Shown in pieces: positions 15,408 to 17,592 of a stretch of DNA of 17,592 nt. The notes under the pieces are model-generated. The model was given only the letters and a program-made list of their open reading frames with translations, had not been told where the DNA came from and did no database searches. The stretch comes from Syntrophomonas sp. (GTDB lineage: Bacteria > Bacillota > Syntrophomonadia > Syntrophomonadales > Syntrophomonadaceae). Position 1 is the first letter of the stretch. Every line of letters begins with the position of its first letter. The stretch covers positions 1 through 17,592 of the forward strand of contig JAQVXF010000006.1 of the NCBI GenBank assembly GCA_028709355.1. The letters are read 5' to 3'. Both the position numbers and the translations under genes were made by a program.

Positions 15408-15502
15408 TGGCGGAGAGGGCGGGATTCGAACCCGCGAGGCAGGTATTAGCCGCCTACTCGATTTCCAATCGAGCGCCTTCAGCCGAGCTCAGCCACCTCT
15501 CC
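15408..15502 (-). tRNA. tRNA-Ser (anticodon GGA)
   Basis: The 95-nt class II tRNA reads on the minus strand. The acceptor GGAGAGG pairs with CCTCTCC, followed by discriminator G and an encoded CCA (15410-15408). The anticodon stem CTCGA/TCGAG encloses the loop TTGGAAA with anticodon GGA, which reads UCC and UCU. A long variable arm with AGGC/GCCT pairing is present, as expected for tRNA-Ser, and the T arm is GCGGG-TTCGAAT-CCCGC. All major elements are intact. Confidence 0.97.
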
Positions 15503-15556
15503 TGACTTATACAGCTGTCAGTCACCATCACCTGCTGGTTTATTGACGACTATAGT

Positions 15557-15585
15557 ATTTTACCGTATATCCCCACCACCTGCAA
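15557..15585 (-). promoter_or_regulatory. Candidate promoter for tRNA-Ser
   Basis: TTGCAG (15585-15580), 17-bp spacer and TAAAAT (15562-15557) on the minus strand would start transcription near 15550, about 48 nt before the mature tRNA. The -35 is weak. It lies downstream of the satP terminator, so it fits an independent tRNA unit. Confidence 0.4.
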
Positions 15586-15649
15586 GTACCCAACGATTCA
15601 TTCCCAAGCGCTTGTTTCGATTGCCCGGCCAGTTCTTCCCAGCACATTA

Positions 15650-15678
15650 AAGGAGGTCCCGCTGCGCGAGACCTCCTT
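15650..15678 (-). terminator. Probable terminator of satP
   Basis: On the minus strand AAGGAGGT (15678-15671) pairs with ACCTCCTT (15657-15650), and the intervening bases extend the stem to 13 bp with one G-U and a GCA loop. TT follows, then AATG, so the U tract is poor. On the plus strand the G-U becomes an A-C mismatch but TTTT follows at 15682-15685. Position 68 nt after the satP stop favours satP; it might act in both directions. Confidence 0.6.
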
Positions 15679-15746
15679 AAGTTTTATGATGTCTAATAGG
15701 TGTGGATAAGAAATCAAGGAACAACGACTGCACTGCTCTGCGTCGG

Positions 15747-16343
15747 TTACTTCAGGATCGGTCCTCCGCACGGCATCACGGTCCTGCCGAAAGCAGCGTT
15801 GAGGATAATCGCACAGGCTTGATACAGTCCGCAGATACCGGAAATCAACAGTCCGTAAGCCGCGATGGGTTTATACTGGGCTCCCAGCCATCCGCCGTCC
15901 ATCATGGCTACGAAGAAGACTGCGATTACCAAGGATAGCAACAGAATGGCCATCACGGTTGTGGATTGCTTATAGTACGCGAATTGAATGAACAGCAGGG
16001 AGATAAACAATGCCAACCAAGCCCAGCCGTCGATAGTTGCATCCAGGCCCCATCCAAATTTGCCGCCGAAGAACTTGAGCTGCATTTCAAGACCACCGAC
16101 CAGCATGAAGAAAGCTGAGAAGTACAGGAATACGTTACCACCGGTGAGAGCACCCTCCATTAGTTCAATCAAACCAACCACTAACTGGACTACGAAACCA
16201 CCTAATAACCAACAACCCATGAGGGGCAAGCAAGATGCTTTAACCTTTCCTGCTAGTAGCGCAAAAAATATAAAGCATGCTACTGCCAATGCAATCAGCC
16301 CAGCCGGGGCTGGATTAGCCCATCCGCTTCCATGTCCTGACAT
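15747..16343 (-). CDS. satP: SatP/GPR1/YaaH-family acetate permease
   Basis: 198-aa inner-membrane protein of the acetate uptake transporter family, which moves acetate or succinate, probably with protons. The family signature NPAPAGL (10-16) begins the first helix. Six hydrophobic segments fall at about 13-31, 41-63, 70-90, 106-124, 127-147 and 161-182, matching the SatP fold. A glutamate follows in the GLIELMEG segment (57-64), where the family usually has GMWE. The ATG at 16343 has AAGGAGG seven bases upstream. No acetate kinase or acetyl-CoA synthetase is adjacent. It has a dedicated terminator downstream and an unusually long, structured leader upstream. In a syntrophic or acetogenic clostridium it could import or export acetate. 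Confidence 0.88.
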   Translation of the reverse strand: MSGHGSGWANPAPAGLIALAVACFIFFALLAGKVKASCLPLMGCWLLGGFVVQLVVGLIELMEGALTGGNVFLYFSAFFMLVGGLEMQLKFFGGKFGWGLDATIDGWAWLALFISLLFIQFAYYKQSTTVMAILLLSLVIAVFFVAMMDGGWLGAQYKPIAAYGLLISGICGLYQACAIILNAAFGRTVMPCGGPILK

Positions 16344-16390
16344 CTGAAATCCTCCTTACGTTTTTTAAATTGTTATTCGGTTACCAATCC

Positions 16391-16474
16391 AGCTTAAGGG
16401 TAAGGGTGAGGATTCATTGATGCTTATGAAACAACGAGTTGTCTCAATATATGTAGCGATCCTTACCTTAAGCT
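16391..16474 (-). repeat. Long stem-loop in the satP leader
   Basis: AGCTTAAGG plus TAAGG (16391-16405, one extra G) is complementary to CCTTACCTTAAGCT (16461-16474), making a 14-bp stem with a single bulge. The 55-nt loop holds a smaller ATTGA/TCAAT stem capped by ACAA/TTGT. It ends about 48 nt before the satP start codon. No T run follows, so it is not an intrinsic terminator. An 84-residue plus-strand reading frame overlaps it but is not credible as a gene. Confidence 0.55.
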
Positions 16475-16492
16475 ACTTCCCTCCTCCAACAC

Positions 16493-16561
16493 AAAAAGAG
16501 GTGTTGTCCAAGGGATTGACCGTGGCACCAGATTTCCCGCACGCTCTTTCCGCAACACCTC
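16493..16561 (-). terminator. Terminator-like stem with 46-nt structured loop upstream of satP
   Basis: On the minus strand GAGGTGTTG (16561-16553) and CAACACCTC (16506-16498) form a perfect 9-bp stem followed immediately by TTTTT (16497-16493). The 46-nt loop contains GGGA/TCCC pairing. Upstream, AGTAA/TTACT forms another stem near the transcript start. This would end a transcript of about 105 nt from the promoter at 16634, or act as an attenuator before satP. I recognise no known riboswitch class. Confidence 0.55.
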
Positions 16562-16605
16562 CTTCTAGTAATAGATTTTGTGACCTGTTACTTTCGGATA
16601 TGATT

Positions 16606-16634
16606 ATTTTATTGGCTATCAAACAGTACGTCAA
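16606..16634 (-). promoter_or_regulatory. Strong promoter candidate for the satP leader
   Basis: TTGACG (16634-16629), 17-bp spacer and TAAAAT (16611-16606) on the minus strand match sigma-A consensus at ten of twelve positions. A-rich tracts directly upstream (around 16636-16662) resemble an UP element. The predicted start is near 16599, giving a satP leader of about 255 nt. Confidence 0.65.
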
Positions 16635-16718
16635 CCAATTTTTTGATTTGTTGCCTTTTTCTTTGCCGTAGACTCACATATTCCCTTTCCCTTTATAGGC
16701 GTAATTATGGCTCGCCCG

Positions 16719-16997
16719 TCAGCGCCGCACCCTTAATTCAGCCAACTCCCGCATGATGGCTCGAAAATCATCTTCACGCGGAGGCCTTCTTCCCTCCTGG
16801 ACCGCCACCATGCCGTGCACCACCACTTCGTACAGCTCGATCTGGCGGAGGAGCATCTCATAAGTTTCGATGCTCATGACCGCCAAATCCCCCTGCCCGT
16901 TCTTCGTAATAAAGACCGGTTTCTTGCTTTCACGGCACAGCGTGGAAATCTCATTGTAACTATTCCTTAAGACGGTACTGGATCTAATGGTAGGCAT
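16719..16997 (-). CDS. Phd/YefM-family antitoxin, no adjacent toxin
   Basis: 92-aa protein of the Phd/YefM type, which in toxin-antitoxin systems binds its own promoter through the N-terminal domain and neutralises the toxin through the C-terminal tail. The N-terminal half shows the family pattern: MPTIRSSTVLRNSYNEI, then a KPVFITKNGQGDLAVMS strand (26-42) and the SIETYEMLL helix. The tail is rich in Arg and Glu. The ATG at 16997 has AGGAGG eight bases upstream. The usual RelE/Doc/YoeB toxin frame is absent on both sides: downstream are 375 nt of non-coding leader, upstream about 540 nt without a convincing gene. It might be a decayed pair, an anti-addiction orphan, or a plain transcription regulator. 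Confidence 0.85.
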   Translation of the reverse strand: MPTIRSSTVLRNSYNEISTLCRESKKPVFITKNGQGDLAVMSIETYEMLLRQIELYEVVVHGMVAVQEGRRPPREDDFRAIMRELAELRVRR

Positions 16998-17018
16998 ATA
17001 ACCGGCCTCCTAGTCAAC

Positions 17019-17051
17019 GGCTAAATTTATTATAGCACTATTTCTTTAGCC
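17019..17051 (-). promoter_or_regulatory. Extended -10 promoter flanked by an inverted repeat (antitoxin operator candidate)
   Basis: TGCTATAAT (17037-17029) on the minus strand is a full TGn-TATAAT extended -10, predicting a start near 17022. It lies between GGCTAAA (17019-17025) and TTTAGCC (17045-17051), a perfect 7-bp inverted repeat with a 19-bp gap centred on the -10. That geometry fits autorepression by a Phd/YefM dimer pair. Confidence 0.6.
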
Positions 17052-17592
17052 CGATCAGCTCGATGACCCGCCGAGAAGCTCAACCGGTCTAAAATAGATT
17101 CTGCCCGCTTCCCCGATTATCCGCTGTCCGCAGCCACCCTGAATCACCCTTCCTATGGCGCTTACAGCACTGGGCGCCTATTCAGTATCTCGCCCCTAAA
17201 GCTCTTCAACTGGCAATGAAAAGGGTTACCCAAGTACCCTAGTTACTCTATTTTAGAAACTTTCCTATAAAAAAAAATATATAAATAAGTTATAGAAACA
17301 GGGTCACTTCAGTAATTGGGTAACCCTATTTAGGCGCGGTTTGGCATCAACCCACTTCTGACTATCGCGGCAAGCCTTGACTCTCAACTGGTGGCGGACA
17401 TGAGCCCCATAATGCCACTTTAAAGCATAAGATACCGGCTTCATCTATTCCGGATAATTGGATTTGCTGGTGCAGGCGGAACTTATATTACTTATGGACG
17501 GTAAAAGTAAACCTGGGCATCGGGTTGGAAATGGATCTTCCCAGCAACGGGACCTAGAATAGTTAAAAGACCATGTTGATCAGACAAACCTT
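17052..17592. other. Region without a convincing gene
   Basis: Roughly 540 nt at the right end hold only short frames. A 46-residue minus-strand frame (17444-17304, basic, no good ribosome binding site) overlaps the inverted-repeat element and is probably a remnant or chance. The main structured feature is the 106-bp inverted repeat at 17222-17327. Confidence 0.6.
17222..17327. repeat. 106-bp imperfect inverted-repeat element
   Basis: AGGGTTACCCAA (17222-17233) is a perfect inverted copy of TTGGGTAACCCT (17316-17327). The arms continue inward with weaker matches: AAGTACCCT against AGGGTCACTT, and TTTCCTATAA against TTATAGAAA, around an A/T-only centre near 17271-17288. Each end is itself a GGGT-n-ACCC palindrome. 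No clear target-site duplication is visible. It resembles a small MITE or an intergenic hairpin repeat. Confidence 0.6.

Noticed and set aside
15650..15678. AAGGAGGT and ACCTCCTT look like a ribosome binding site and the 16S 3' end
   Set aside because: No reading frame follows and they pair with each other as a terminator stem; no rRNA sequence is present.
16498..16561. Resemblance of GGGAAATCTGGTG in the satP leader to a cobalamin riboswitch segment
   Set aside because: The rest of the cobalamin core, including the ACTG-type B12 box, is absent and the element is too short.
16417..16671. 84-residue plus-strand frame between satP and the antitoxin
   Set aside because: It overlaps a long stem-loop, a terminator-like stem and a strong opposite-strand promoter; the weak ribosome binding site and lack of recognisable features make it non-coding in my view.
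17304..17444. 46-residue basic minus-strand frame
   Set aside because: No clear Shine-Dalgarno and it runs into an inverted-repeat arm; could be a gene remnant but too short to call.

Overview
The window looks like a chromosomal piece from a spore-forming, low-to-mid GC Gram-positive bacterium of the Clostridia (Syntrophomonas/Peptococcaceae-like). The reasons are a Spo0F-type receiver next to fsa, glpX and rho, a RpoE (delta) HARE-HTH protein, strong AGGAGG ribosome binding sites, frequent TTG/GTG starts, and an alr-femX pair. The species assignment is inference; no search was run.

Positions 1-10414 are a dense minus-strand block, in order of transcription: argS, rpoE (short), a UPF0173 metallo-beta-lactamase (MBL) fold hydrolase, pyrG, femX-like transferase, divergent alr, spo0F, fsa/tal, glpX, rho, and the first codons of one more gene at the left edge. 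Many junctions are tight: argS-rpoE 10 nt, rpoE-MBL 1 nt, femX-alr 12 nt, fsa-glpX 15 nt. Candidate internal sigma-A promoters precede pyrG and spo0F, so this is probably several overlapping transcription units. The products cover translation, transcription, CTP supply, cell-wall precursor synthesis, sporulation phosphorelay and gluconeogenesis.

Positions 10415-13500 hold two more minus-strand units. One is a WalJ/YycJ-like MBL exonuclease with its own promoter and a palindrome between the -35 and -10. The other is glnS with a promoter, a structured leader and a likely terminator. Diverging from glnS on the plus strand are two poorly characterised genes: a CxxC/CxxxC plus three-TM membrane protein and a von Willebrand factor A (VWA) domain protein.

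Positions 15314-17592 are less dense. They contain tRNA-Ser(GGA), a SatP/GPR1/YaaH acetate permease with a terminator, a long and highly structured satP leader with its own strong promoter and a terminator-like stem, an orphan Phd/YefM antitoxin under an extended -10 promoter flanked by an inverted repeat, and about 540 bp without a convincing gene that includes a 106-bp imperfect inverted-repeat element.

The best candidates for something new are the satP leader RNA (16606 down to 16344), the orphan antitoxin with its putative operator, the 106-bp inverted repeat, the possible switching leader of glnS, and the uncharacterised membrane-protein/VWA pair. No CRISPR array, phage module or intact transposase is visible.
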